Part shown: positions 16,480 to 24,379 of the stretch, piece by piece | Layout: each line of letters begins with the position of its first letter | How positions within the stretch are numbered: position 1 is the first letter of the stretch | Assembly: GCA_020351875.1 (NCBI GenBank) | Contig: CP070671.1 | Span: 2,064,965 to 2,128,964 of the forward strand | Length of the DNA stretch: 64,000 nt | From: Chromatiales bacterium | Lineage (GTDB): Bacteria; Pseudomonadota; Gammaproteobacteria; Steroidobacterales; GCA-2729495 | Reading direction: 5' to 3' | The notes under the pieces: model-generated | What the model was told of the DNA's origin: nothing | Seen by the model: only the letters and a program-made list of their open reading frames with translations | The model's database searches: none | Made by a program: the position numbers and the translations under genes

Positions 16480-17162
16480 GGCACCGCCTCCGGCAGGTCC
16501 AGCCCGGTGGCGCCCTGGATCTGCGCGAGCTTCGCGGCGCGCTCGCTGTCATCCGAATAGGCGAAGGCCACCTGGTAGGCGCCGGGCTTCAGGCACACCA
16601 CGCGATAGTCGATGTCAGTGACGGCCGACAGACGCGCGGCAAAACCATTGGCCGCGATCTGGCTGCGGAAGGGATTCCAGATGGACTGCCAGTGCGCATC
16701 CTGAGCCGGCGCCGCCGGCGCGGCGGCTGCGGACGCTTCGTCCATCAGGGGTGCGACCTCGGCCAGCACGGTGGCTGGCGATGCCGGCTCAACACTTGCG
16801 GGCGGTAGCGGTTCCGTCTCGAGGCTTTCGTCGAGACCCCACTCGGGCCCTTGCAATTCTTCAGGCAGCGGCACGTCGGCGACGCGCGTTGCCGGTACTT
16901 CGGCTTCGGTCACTAATTCAGCGGGCAAAACCGATTCCGCCGGTGCCGCGACCTCGCCCACCGGTTCGGCGGGCGCGTCGGGTAACGGCGCTTCGACCAC
17001 CGGCTCCGCTACGGCTTCCGCGATCGCCGGTAATGCGAGTCGCTGCGCTGTGACTTCGACAGGCACAAGCCCTTGCTCGTCGCGCAGCTCCGGGCTGCCC
17101 AAAACCATAACCATCGCGCCGATCACCAGCGCCGCGCCTGTCACAAATCCCAGTACTCGCAT
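16476..17162 (-). CDS. membrane-anchored Pro/Ala/Glu-rich protein with SPOR-like domain
   Basis: 228 residues. An N-terminal membrane anchor (about 5-23), a long acidic Ala/Pro/Glu linker (residues 35-150), then a compact C-terminal domain NGFAARLSAVT...PGAYQVAFAYSDDSE...LAQIQGATGL. This is a SPOR-like arrangement, as in FtsN-type proteins that bind denuded glycan. ATG 17162 follows GGAGG; GTG 17165 is an alternative. Coupled to the transglycosylase by a four-base overlap. The domain call rests on visual alignment only. Confidence 0.65.
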   Translation of the reverse strand: MRVLGFVTGAALVIGAMVMVLGSPELRDEQGLVPVEVTAQRLALPAIAEAVAEPVVEAPLPDAPAEPVGEVAAPAESVLPAELVTEAEVPATRVADVPLPEELQGPEWGLDESLETEPLPPASVEPASPATVLAEVAPLMDEASAAAAPAAPAQDAHWQSIWNPFRSQIAANGFAARLSAVTDIDYRVVCLKPGAYQVAFAYSDDSERAAKLAQIQGATGLDLPEAVP

Positions 17163-17175
17163 CACGGTGGCCTCC

Positions 17176-18681
17176 TCAGTACACGTGCTCGACACGCACG
17201 GCCTGCCAGTCGAGCGCGTGCTGCCAGCGGTGAGTGATATCGCGGAGCCCGCCGAGCCAGGCCTCCAGCTCCAGTCCTTCCAGTCCCTGTTTGGCCGACA
17301 GCGTGCAGCGGGCCGGTAATTGACCGACGTGTGCGCTCAGTTCGCGGGCCGCATTCGGGTCGCTGACCGCGATGGCGTAGAAACTCTCCAGCCCCGGGTG
17401 GCCCTGCCAGGCGGAGGCGGATTGCCGCACGTCCTGCGCCGTTGGAAAGTGCAGGGGCTGGCCGGCGCGCGCGTTGATCCACTGTGTTTGCCCGCAGCGC
17501 GGGCCTGCCAGGGTCACCAGGCCATGGATGACCTGGTAGTTCAGCAGGAACACCGACGCATCGCGCTCTGCGCGGGTCTCCAGCAGGAAGCAGTCGCCGC
17601 GCTTGATGTGGTGGTCCGCGGTCACCAGTCCCGCCCGGCGATACGACCCGCGCCAGTTGCACGCGCGGCGCTTGCGCGGTTCGACGATGCGCAACGGGGT
17701 GAGCAGGTCGTTGCTCACTGCGTTGACGGGTAAGGGTGCCGGTGGGGTGACGTTTGTTTGCGCGACGGTGGTGCTCCCCGTGTACGGCAGGCGCACATAG
17801 GTGCTGGCGCTCACGGCGGGCACAGTATCCGCGTCACCGGTCGGGGTGATCGTCACCCAGTACTGGTACAGGTCGCCGGCGATCGCGTGGGCCTTGCCTT
17901 CCAGCCGGGCGTTGGCCGCGTTTACATTCGACGTGAGCTGCAGCGCGGGTTGCCCGGCCAGGTTGTTGCGCACGAGGGCTAGCGCGCCGCTCATGGCGTT
18001 TGTGTTTGCGGTGTCGTTCTCGTCGGCCTTGGCCGCGATCACGTATTCGCCGGACACCTGGCGCAACAGGTTGCAGGTGAATTCGTGGGCCAGGCGCGCG
18101 GCCAGCAGGTCGGCCTGGGCCGATGTGTACGGCACCTCGCGGCTGCCGCGGAAGTATTCGTCGGTCATCGCCTGTTTGAAGGCGTCTTTTTGCTTGCGTG
18201 TCAGGCGGCCTTCCCAGGATTGGCCCGTGCCGGTCACCCAGCTGCGGTCGGTGGCATCGAGCACGCGCAGCGCCACGCGGTGCCGGCCATCCATCAGCTG
18301 CGTGACTTCCAGGCCCAGGTAGTAGTGCACGGTGTCGCGCGTGCAGTCCACGGCCGGGCCGTCGCGGCCGGCGGCGTTGTTCGTCGATTGCCAGCCGATG
18401 TTGATGCCCGGCTGGTCGACAAGCGTATTCGCCAGCCGCTGGCGAATCGCCAGCACCAGCTTGTTGGTGACCGGTGCCGGCGCGCCGTTGTTGAGCCCGA
18501 CGAACACCACCGTCTCGCCCTTGAAGCGCGGGTGCTCGGTGAGCTGTTCGGCGACATAGGGTGCGAGGTCCTGGTCCACCCAGGTGCCGAGGTCGGCGGC
18601 GCTCGCCTCTGACGCCGACCAAGCCACGAGGCACGCGAACAGTAGCAGGGCGGTGAAGGGGTTCAGCCAGGGCACGTTCAC
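17176..18681 (-). CDS. periplasmic protein with DUF4384-like C-terminal domain
   Basis: 501 residues, signal peptide (ending ASAAD). The N-terminal 180 residues (LTEHPRFKGETVVFVGLNNGAPAPVTNKLVLAIRQRL...DTVHYYLGLEV) recall the periplasmic CsgG/LpoB-like fold. The C-terminal part (RGDCFLLETRAERDASVFLLNYQ...ESFYAIAVSDP) recalls DUF4384, which often follows regulatory or secretion modules. Four to five Cys in the C-terminal half suggest disulfides. It starts one base after the end of the upstream gene. Function unknown; probably part of the envelope complex. Confidence 0.6.
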   Translation of the reverse strand: MNVPWLNPFTALLLFACLVAWSASEASAADLGTWVDQDLAPYVAEQLTEHPRFKGETVVFVGLNNGAPAPVTNKLVLAIRQRLANTLVDQPGINIGWQSTNNAAGRDGPAVDCTRDTVHYYLGLEVTQLMDGRHRVALRVLDATDRSWVTGTGQSWEGRLTRKQKDAFKQAMTDEYFRGSREVPYTSAQADLLAARLAHEFTCNLLRQVSGEYVIAAKADENDTANTNAMSGALALVRNNLAGQPALQLTSNVNAANARLEGKAHAIAGDLYQYWVTITPTGDADTVPAVSASTYVRLPYTGSTTVAQTNVTPPAPLPVNAVSNDLLTPLRIVEPRKRRACNWRGSYRRAGLVTADHHIKRGDCFLLETRAERDASVFLLNYQVIHGLVTLAGPRCGQTQWINARAGQPLHFPTAQDVRQSASAWQGHPGLESFYAIAVSDPNAARELSAHVGQLPARCTLSAKQGLEGLELEAWLGGLRDITHRWQHALDWQAVRVEHVY

Positions 18682-18682
18682 G

Positions 18683-19672
18683 TTACTGCTCCAGCCGCAG
18701 GTTGCCGTCGCCTTCGATCACCAGCGCACCGCCAGTGTGTTCGGCCAGGTAGCCGTTGAGTTGCCCGCGCATCTTCGGCGGCAGCGTGACGCCCCACTGG
18801 AATTTGGGGCCAGACCCCTCGGGGTCAGGCCCCGGGTCAGGGCCCAGGGCGCCGGCGCGACGTAGTGCGGTGGTGACATCCGCCGGCACCGTGCCGGGGT
18901 CCATCTCGTGAAACTGGTTGGGGGCCGACGCGGGCCAGAAGCTGACCGTGCCGCGGTTCACGCTCATGCGTAGCGACTTCTTCTCACCGATGGCGTACAG
19001 GCCGATCTCGTTGCGCGCGACCAGGCGGGTGAGGGCGGCGTCGGATTCGAAACGCAACGTAAATCCCTCGCGAGCAGGGACGTTGGCTGGCGCCTCCGTA
19101 CCTTCCTCAACGGGCACGTGCTGGTTCGCCGAAGATGTCGGCTCCCGTGACGTCGTGGTCAAGTCTTGATCGTTGGGTGGCGAAAAGGGCGCAGGCGCCG
19201 GCGGGGAGCTTGGAGGCACGGGGGCTTCTGCAAGCCCACGCGCCGCCGGTTCCGGTGGGGGTGCCGGTGTTGCCGGCGCCTGCGTTGACTCGGGCGGTGT
19301 GTTCTCGGCGACGGGGTCCCGTTTCGGAATCAGATCCCGCCAGGTGATTTCGCGGATGTTCGAAGGCGAAGGGTTGGGCTGGGCGGCTACCGATTCCGGG
19401 GCCGCCGTTGGCTGCGGCTTTTCTGGCGAAGGTGCTGCTTTCGCCAGTGGAGCTACGGCGGGCTCAGTCGGGCTCACGGGTGGCGGAGCAGGCCGTACTG
19501 ATTCCAAAGGGCTCAGGGGTTCCAGCGAAATGCTCTGTACCAGCGCGAAGATCGCGACCAGGCACAGGGCCAGGATGGCCATGAAGCGCATAATGTCGGT
19601 CTGCAGGTCGGCCGCACCGCCGGCGTCCATGTCGGCAGTGCGCGCCAGGGGGTGGTAGAGCAAACGGTTCAT
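18683..19672 (-). CDS. ExbD-like membrane-anchored proline-rich protein
   Basis: 329 residues. One membrane helix at about 28-46 is preceded by DLQTDIMRFMAIL, in the style of ExbD/TolR N-termini. A Pro/Ala/Ser-rich periplasmic linker (50-200) is followed by a C-terminal globular region with FTLRFESDAALTRLV and a short fold to the end. Residues encoded at 18806-18833 (around PDPEGSGP) come from a GGGGTC-type palindrome inserted in frame. The start overlaps the ExbB-like stop as ATGA. It is probably the partner of the channel protein; a canonical ExbD Asp in the helix is not evident. Confidence 0.6.
   Translation of the reverse strand: MNRLLYHPLARTADMDAGGAADLQTDIMRFMAILALCLVAIFALVQSISLEPLSPLESVRPAPPPVSPTEPAVAPLAKAAPSPEKPQPTAAPESVAAQPNPSPSNIREITWRDLIPKRDPVAENTPPESTQAPATPAPPPEPAARGLAEAPVPPSSPPAPAPFSPPNDQDLTTTSREPTSSANQHVPVEEGTEAPANVPAREGFTLRFESDAALTRLVARNEIGLYAIGEKKSLRMSVNRGTVSFWPASAPNQFHEMDPGTVPADVTTALRRAGALGPDPGPDPEGSGPKFQWGVTLPPKMRGQLNGYLAEHTGGALVIEGDGNLRLEQ
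18806..18833. repeat. GGGGTC-type palindrome inside a coding region
   Basis: GGGGCCAGACCCC (18806-18818) pairs with GGGGTCAGGCCCC (18821-18833) with one mismatch and a two-base spacer. It is in frame within the ExbD-like gene and adds a Gly/Pro/Asp-rich stretch. Confidence 0.75.
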
Positions 19673-20406
19673 CGCTGCTCACCGGTGGCCGGTCCGTGGC
19701 TGCGTTGGGTGGACAAGGGGACGGACCCCATTCCTGGAATGGGGTCGGTCCCCGTTTCGTTCTCGGTCCCCGTTTTGTCGAGGTGGTGTTCGATGCGGGC
19801 CAGCGAGTCGCGCATGGCCACGGTGTCGAAGCGCGCGGCGCGGTCGTAGTGCTGCTGCAGTTGCGAGCCGAGCGTCAGCGCTTTGTACACGCGCATGAGA
19901 TAGCCGCCGACCCCGCCGAAGATGGTGGTGGACAGCGCCAGCAGGATGCCGCCGTTCACCATGCGCTCGAGAATCGCAAACGCCCCCTGTTGCAGCGTCG
20001 CGTCCGGGTCGCCCAGCGCGTAGATCAGCGCGCCGCGCATGCCGATGGCCGTCCAGATCACGCCGGTGCCGAAGAACAGCGTGGTCCAGATGTCGCAGAG
20101 CTGGTCGAGCTGCACGATCTGGTTCGTGCGGGCGCCGTCACCTTCGCTGGCATCGTTGAGCCCGGTACGCAGCCGCTGCAGCGTGACGAAGTATGCGAGC
20201 AGCAGCACCGCGAACACCGGGATCGACGAGCCGAGGTTGAGATACGCCCATTCCAGCCAGTGGCTGAACTCGGGCAGACGGTGGTCGGGGAAGGCCAGCA
20301 GCCCCAGGTGCGCGAGCGTGTAGATCAGCGCGGTCCCGCCGACCAGCGTGCCGAACACGCCGGCCATGAGACCTTGCAGAAACTGCCGTGCACTCGAGTA
20401 GACCAT
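19669..20406 (-). CDS. ExbB/MotA/TolQ-like channel protein
   Basis: 245 residues with four hydrophobic segments (about 12-36, 62-77, 110-131, 148-173). The last two carry TGVIWTAIGMRGAL and VNGGILLALSTTIFGGVGGY, which match the pore helices of the MotA/TolQ/ExbB proton-channel family (GxxGTVxG and A...T.xGL patterns). Such proteins form pentamers around two ExbD/MotB-type subunits and convert proton flow into force. The C-terminal tail (GTENETGTDPIPGMGSVP) is encoded by an inserted palindrome. ATGA overlap with the ExbD-like gene downstream. Confidence 0.72.
   Translation of the reverse strand: MVYSSARQFLQGLMAGVFGTLVGGTALIYTLAHLGLLAFPDHRLPEFSHWLEWAYLNLGSSIPVFAVLLLAYFVTLQRLRTGLNDASEGDGARTNQIVQLDQLCDIWTTLFFGTGVIWTAIGMRGALIYALGDPDATLQQGAFAILERMVNGGILLALSTTIFGGVGGYLMRVYKALTLGSQLQQHYDRAARFDTVAMRDSLARIEHHLDKTGTENETGTDPIPGMGSVPLSTQRSHGPATGEQR
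19717..19753. repeat. GGGGTC-type palindrome inside a coding region
   Basis: Arms GGGGACGGACCCCATTCC (19717-19734) and GGAATGGGGTCGGTCCCC (19736-19753) pair over 18 bases with one mismatch and a single-base spacer. The element is translated in frame near the C-terminus of the ExbB-like gene. Confidence 0.85.
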
Positions 20407-20431
20407 CAGCCGTTCACCGTTTGCCGTGGCC

Positions 20432-20977
20432 CTAGCGCGCGGCGCAGGCCGTGCAGGTGGCCTCGAGCACCAGCTCGACTTCCTGGTAGAGCTCGTTGGC
20501 GCGGTAGTAACCGTCGTTGTCGAGGCTCACCTTCAGCAAGCCGCGTTCTTTGGCGTTCAGCTCGCGTTCCATCTCCAGGTACACGCGGTCGCGGCGCGGG
20601 CAGCTGTGCGAACAATTGTTGTAGTCCCCTTCCAGCGCCACGAACTTCACGTTGAAGTAGGTGTTGTAGTAGCGCTCGGCCTGGCGACGGCTCAACAGGC
20701 CCTGGTCCTTGGACCAGACCAGGAATTCACTGAACGCGCGCTTGTTCTCCGGCTTCGGGTCGCCTTCGGCAATAGTCAGCAGCTCGTCGTAGTAACGGTC
20801 GAACTGGGCTTCGCAGCCGTTCAGCAACTCGGTCTGCACCTGGTCGATGGCCGCGCTCAGGTTCTTCGTCGTCGGGCTGTTGCACGGCGGCGGTGTCGTC
20901 GCGCAGGAGGCAAGCAGCGCGGCGGCGGCGAGCACGCTCGCGAGGCCGGCTACAGGTAAAGTGAATCGTGTGTTCAT
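20432..20977 (-). CDS. lipoprotein of the envelope operon
   Basis: 181 residues from ATG 20977 (GGAGAC upstream). Lipoprotein signal with lipobox LLASC. The mature part is mainly helical and Cys-containing (PPPCNSP, NGCEAQF, NNCSHSCPRRD, EATCTACAAR), with seven Cys that suggest disulfides or metal binding. No family recognised. It lies second in the operon, 26 bases before the channel gene, and could link the channel to the outer membrane. Confidence 0.75.
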   Translation of the reverse strand: MNTRFTLPVAGLASVLAAAALLASCATTPPPCNSPTTKNLSAAIDQVQTELLNGCEAQFDRYYDELLTIAEGDPKPENKRAFSEFLVWSKDQGLLSRRQAERYYNTYFNVKFVALEGDYNNCSHSCPRRDRVYLEMERELNAKERGLLKVSLDNDGYYRANELYQEVELVLEATCTACAAR

Positions 20978-21005
20978 GACTGGGTCTCCGTCAGATCGTT
21001 GCGCA

Positions 21006-21842
21006 TCAGTACTGCAGCGGGCTGGTGTAGGCTTGCTCCACCTGGGCAGGCGGCGGGCCGGCAATCTGGATGTCGCTGCCGGTTTCACCGAACAGGATCG
21101 ACTTCACGCCGCCGACGACCTCCATCATCTCGGGCGTGACGATGCCGAAGCTCTGGTTCACCTGTTCCATCACCGTGGCGCGCGCGATTTCTTCGCGGGT
21201 GCGGGCAATGAGCAGGCTGGTTTCTTCCATGTCGAGATAGACATCGGCGGCGAGCACGGCCAGGGACTGGTCGCTGCGGCTGCCGGAGGTCGAGACCAGC
21301 TGGTAGTACTGCTTGAAGCGTTCGGAAAGGCGCATGCCGGAACGGCCGCGCAGCTTGGGTGCGGGCGCGGTCTTGCCTTCGGGCGCGCCGGCCAGCAGGG
21401 TTTCCTGCAGCATCCACGGCGTCATCTTGTTGCCGAGTTCACTGCGCAGGCGCTTTTCCAGGCTCAGCCGCGTGTTGTTCACGGTGTGTTCCATGTCCGG
21501 CAGGCGCTCTTCCATGATGGCGAGCATCTCCAGGTACGTGGCCCCGAGCTGTTTCGCCATGCGCTGGCAGCCGGGGTCGTCCTCGGCGCCTTCGCACTTG
21601 CTGTCGATGTACAGCTGCTGTTGCTGGTCGAGCCGGCCGATGACTTCCTGCAGGCCGGTTTCCATTTCGCGCGCCACCGTGCTGGTCTGGCGCAGGTCCT
21701 CCACTACGGTGGTGGGGAAGAGGCGAATGGTGGGGCCGTCGGGTTTGTTGCTGACGGTAGCCGCGAGGGCCGCGTCAGCCGAGGCCAGTGCCAGGCACGC
21801 CAGCAGCGCGGCGGCAGGGATGCGTTCAGGGTTCCAGTTCAT
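21006..21842 (-). CDS. exported helical protein, first gene of the envelope operon
   Basis: 278 residues with a signal peptide ending AALAAT. The mature protein is mostly alpha-helical and charged, with likely coiled coils (TSTVAREMETGLQEVIGRLD; EERLPDMEHTVNNTRLSLEKRL) and no known motif. Its only Cys pair is KCEGAEDDPGCQR. It heads the minus-strand run of eight genes to 15196. Function unknown. Confidence 0.75.
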   Translation of the reverse strand: MNWNPERIPAAALLACLALASADAALAATVSNKPDGPTIRLFPTTVVEDLRQTSTVAREMETGLQEVIGRLDQQQQLYIDSKCEGAEDDPGCQRMAKQLGATYLEMLAIMEERLPDMEHTVNNTRLSLEKRLRSELGNKMTPWMLQETLLAGAPEGKTAPAPKLRGRSGMRLSERFKQYYQLVSTSGSRSDQSLAVLAADVYLDMEETSLLIARTREEIARATVMEQVNQSFGIVTPEMMEVVGGVKSILFGETGSDIQIAGPPPAQVEQAYTSPLQY

Positions 21843-21990
21843 CTCGCGTTCTCCGTTGAGCGGGACGGTGTTCGGTACCGTCGTGTTGTGCAGCCATCCT
21901 ATTCAGGGGAAGCTGAACGGAAGCTGAACCGGGGTGTTTTGTGCAGTTTTGCGGCGTGCGACGTCGGTATCGCGGTGTTAAGTTAGGCGC

Positions 21991-22227
21991 ATGGCCAGAA
22001 CCGCACAGGATGTCTACCGCGACGCGCTTGCCCTGAGCGAGGAAGAGCGCGAGGAACTGATTCAGCTGCTGACGATGCAGGCCGACGACGGCTGGGGGAG
22101 CCCGGAGATCAAGCAGGCGTGGATGGAAGAGATCGCGCGGCGGGAGAAGCGCTATCTCGACGGCACGGCGAAATCTATTCCATTGGACGAAGTCCTCCGC
22201 AGGGCACACGAAATCGTCGATGAATGA
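21991..22227 (+). CDS. addiction-module antitoxin (PF09720-type)
   Basis: 78 residues, starting MARTAQDVYRDALALSEEEREELI with the helical ALxLSxxERxELxxxL pattern of the unstable-antitoxin family, then SPEIKQAWMEEIARRE and a C-terminal IPLDEVLRRA segment that wraps the toxin. It overlaps the toxin gene by four bases (ATGA). It should neutralise the adjacent ParE-type toxin and repress the operon. Confidence 0.9.
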   Translation: MARTAQDVYRDALALSEEEREELIQLLTMQADDGWGSPEIKQAWMEEIARREKRYLDGTAKSIPLDEVLRRAHEIVDE

Positions 22228-22562
22228 AGTATCGTCTTGACGACGAGGCGTCCGACGAGTTCATCAACGCGGTGCAGCACTATGCGCGGATGGATCGTCG
22301 GCTTGGTCGCCGCTTCATTGAGGACCTTCGGCGCTCCCTGTCGTTGTTGAGGGATAATCCTTACCTCGGGCCACGGGTAATTGGCGACAATCGTCGCCTG
22401 CTGCTCAAGCGGTTTCCCTACCTGGTTATCTATCGCGTCGATACCGCGAGTCGGCTTATCCACATCCTGGCGATCGTCGATCAGCGGCGCAGGCCTGACG
22501 CTTGGCGAACACGCGTTGAAGAGCCGCCAGCGGCCTACGAGGCGCTGGGCTGGGCCGCCTGA
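22224..22562 (+). CDS. RelE/ParE-family toxin
   Basis: 112 residues with the ParE pattern: LDDEASDEFINAVQHYARMDRRLGRRFIEDL, LLRDNPYLGPRV, RLLLKRFPYLVIYRVD, and the C-terminal VDQRRRPDAWRTRV. All core elements are present, so it is probably active. The target (gyrase or ribosome) cannot be told from sequence. Translationally coupled to its antitoxin. Confidence 0.9.
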   Translation: MKYRLDDEASDEFINAVQHYARMDRRLGRRFIEDLRRSLSLLRDNPYLGPRVIGDNRRLLLKRFPYLVIYRVDTASRLIHILAIVDQRRRPDAWRTRVEEPPAAYEALGWAA

Positions 22563-22576
22563 CGGTTTGGGCAAAG

Positions 22577-22591
22577 TACGTCAAAGACGTA
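22577..22591. promoter_or_regulatory. short palindromic operator candidate
   Basis: TACGTC (22577-22582) and GACGTA (22586-22591) are a perfect six-base inverted repeat with AAA between, 34 bases before the helix-turn-helix gene. It is the expected size for autoregulation by an antitoxin-type XRE protein. Confidence 0.45.
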
Positions 22592-22624
22592 TAGTTGAGC
22601 CAGACAACCATTAATCCTTCGGCG

Positions 22625-22963
22625 ATGAATCGACCAAAAAGCTCCTATGAGGACATCCGGCAAGGGCTGGAGGAATTCATACACAATCCTGATGCGCTCA
22701 CACGCTACGAATATCCGGAACCGGATGTACGTGCGATTCGCGAGGGCATGGACCTTTCGCAAGCCCAATTTGCCGCGCTGATGGCGGTTAGTGTCCGTAC
22801 CTTGCAGAACTGGGAGCAGGGTCACCGTTCGCCGACCGGGGCGGCGAGGACCCTGCTGCGGGTGATGCAGGTGCGACCGGGGGCCGTGCTCGAGTCCGTG
22901 CATCCGCGGGCGGTCAAGTCGTCCAAACGCCGGGCTGGTGGAGGGCGGCAGCAGTCTGCGTGA
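22625..22963 (+). CDS. XRE-type helix-turn-helix protein, NadS/HigA-like orphan antitoxin
   Basis: 112 residues from ATG 22625. The region EPDVRAIREGMDLSQAQFAALMAVSVRTLQNWEQGHRSPTGAARTLLRVMQ is a classic HTH_3 antitoxin domain (about 35-85), followed by a basic tail. NadS-like proteins normally follow a HigB/RelE toxin of their own family. The gene upstream is a ParE toxin with its own antitoxin, so this copy looks orphaned. Confidence 0.8.
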   Translation: MNRPKSSYEDIRQGLEEFIHNPDALTRYEYPEPDVRAIREGMDLSQAQFAALMAVSVRTLQNWEQGHRSPTGAARTLLRVMQVRPGAVLESVHPRAVKSSKRRAGGGRQQSA

Positions 22964-23148
22964 CCTGCAACAGCAGACAAGGCGCCGGCCCCGGTCGCAA
23001 GAAGTAACCGACCCGGCAACTTTTCCATTGCCCCCACCATCGGGCAAATGTCCCAAACGCCGTGAAACCTGCCTTTGCCCGATGCGCGGCCTGGGGCCGG
23101 AACCCACACTTCAGACTATCGAAGCTTGAACCCGCAGAGGTAAAGCAC

Positions 23149-23742
23149 ATGTCTGATACGAACTACAGTTACCCGCTCTACGCGAAGATCCTGCACGTGG
23201 GCCTGGCGGGCTTCGGCATTACCGCGTTCCTGACCGGTGAATTTGCCGAAGACGGCAGCGGTTCCCTCGGTTACCTGGTGCACGCCTACCTGGGGCTGTC
23301 GCTGGCGACCTTCGTGCTGCTGCGCGTGGTCCGCGGCCTGGCGGGACCGGGCCCGCTGCGCTTTTCGGGCTGGTCGCCGTTCTCCCGCCACCAGTGGCAG
23401 CTGGCCGCGGACGATATCCGCAGCCTGTGGCGCCTCAACGTGCCCGAGCGCGGTATGCACGAGGGGCTCGCCGGGCTCACCCAGGCCCTGGGGCTGATTA
23501 TTTTCGCCTTCATGGGGCTCACCGGCACCGCCATGTTCTTCCTCGCCAATGGCGTGGAAAGCGCCTTGTTCGAGGCGGTGGAGGAGGTCCACGAACTGGG
23601 CGAAGCCCTGATCCCCCTCTACCTCACGCTGCACGTGGGTTCGGTGCTAGTACACTCCATGGCCGGTCACCCCATCTGGCAACGCATGTGGAAATTCCGG
23701 AGGAACGGGCCCGCGAGTCCGACCACCACGGTTTCGGCCTGA
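23149..23742 (+). CDS. cytochrome b561-type membrane protein
   Basis: 197 residues, ATG 23149 after AGAGG. Four membrane helices with His positions of bacterial di-haem cytochrome b561: KILHVGLAGFG, GYLVHAYLGLS, and TLHVGSVLVHSMAG in the last helix. It carries electrons in the inner membrane, often between quinone and periplasmic partners. Its last 55 bases overlap the next gene in a different frame, if that gene starts at 23688. Confidence 0.85.
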   Translation: MSDTNYSYPLYAKILHVGLAGFGITAFLTGEFAEDGSGSLGYLVHAYLGLSLATFVLLRVVRGLAGPGPLRFSGWSPFSRHQWQLAADDIRSLWRLNVPERGMHEGLAGLTQALGLIIFAFMGLTGTAMFFLANGVESALFEAVEEVHELGEALIPLYLTLHVGSVLVHSMAGHPIWQRMWKFRRNGPASPTTTVSA

Positions 23743-24236
23743 CGCTGAGCAAATATGGCCCGGCGCTGGTGCTGGCGGCAGCGAGCCTGTTTTTCGCCTA
23801 CGACATCGTCGCTGACCTGCTGGACGACAGTGAATCCACCTTCCACATCGTGGTGGAAGGGCTGGTGTTCGTTGCGATCTCCGGGGTGCTGCTGGCGGAG
23901 TTGCGGCGCGTCGGGCGGCTGCAGTCCGCCGTGCGTGCCGAACGTGCGAAGACCGCCCGGCTGACGGGCGAACTGCTGGCGGTGATGCGCAGCCAGTTCG
24001 AGGCGTGGGAACTGTCGCCATCGGAAAGCGAGGTGGCACTGCTGCTGATCAAGGGCCTGTCCATGCGCGAGATCTCCGCCGCGCGGGACGTCAAGGAAAA
24101 GACAGTGCGGCAGCAGGCCACCAGCATCTACGCCAAGACCGGCTGCGCCGGGCGCCACGAACTGGCGGCCTATTTCATCGAAGACCTGTTGAGCCAGGAC
24201 CAGGCGTCGGACACGTTCCGGGCGCAGTCGCCGTAG
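23688..24236 (+). CDS. membrane-tethered LuxR-type transcription regulator
   Basis: About 182 residues from GTG 23688; the start is uncertain and no ATG is available (CTG 23739 or 23745 are alternatives). Two membrane helices (YGPALVLAAASLFFAYDIVADLL; FHIVVEGLVFVAISGVLLAEL), a short coiled linker, then a LuxR/GerE HTH: LSPSESEVALLLIKGLSMREI, SAARDVKEKTVRQQATSIYAKTG. There is no receiver domain. It is probably a membrane sensor-regulator coupled to the cytochrome b561 gene it overlaps; a redox signal is inference. Confidence 0.75.
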   Translation: MEIPEERARESDHHGFGLTLSKYGPALVLAAASLFFAYDIVADLLDDSESTFHIVVEGLVFVAISGVLLAELRRVGRLQSAVRAERAKTARLTGELLAVMRSQFEAWELSPSESEVALLLIKGLSMREISAARDVKEKTVRQQATSIYAKTGCAGRHELAAYFIEDLLSQDQASDTFRAQSP

Positions 24237-24316
24237 CCCACGCAATCCCATCGGCGGGACGCCGGCGTGGCGGCAGCCGGCGCAGTTCTGCACCACAGGG
24301 ATCAAGCCTTGGGCGC

Positions 24317-24367
24317 AAAAAAGCGGCGCCGACTCTGCGTCGAATAGCCACAGACCCGGCGCCTTTT
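24317..24367. terminator. probable bidirectional terminator
   Basis: GGCGCC at 24325-24330 preceded by A6, and GGCGCC at 24358-24363 followed by TTTT. The A-run and T-run flank an inverted repeat between convergent genes. The loop is long (27 bases), so the strength is uncertain. Confidence 0.5.
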
Positions 24368-24379
24368 CAGGTTATCGAC

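Noticed and set aside
19669-21842. Zorya-type defence locus
   Set aside because: An ExbB/ExbD-like pair is present, but the ExbD-like partner lacks an OmpA-like domain and no helicase or nuclease gene is in the run; the partners are envelope proteins.
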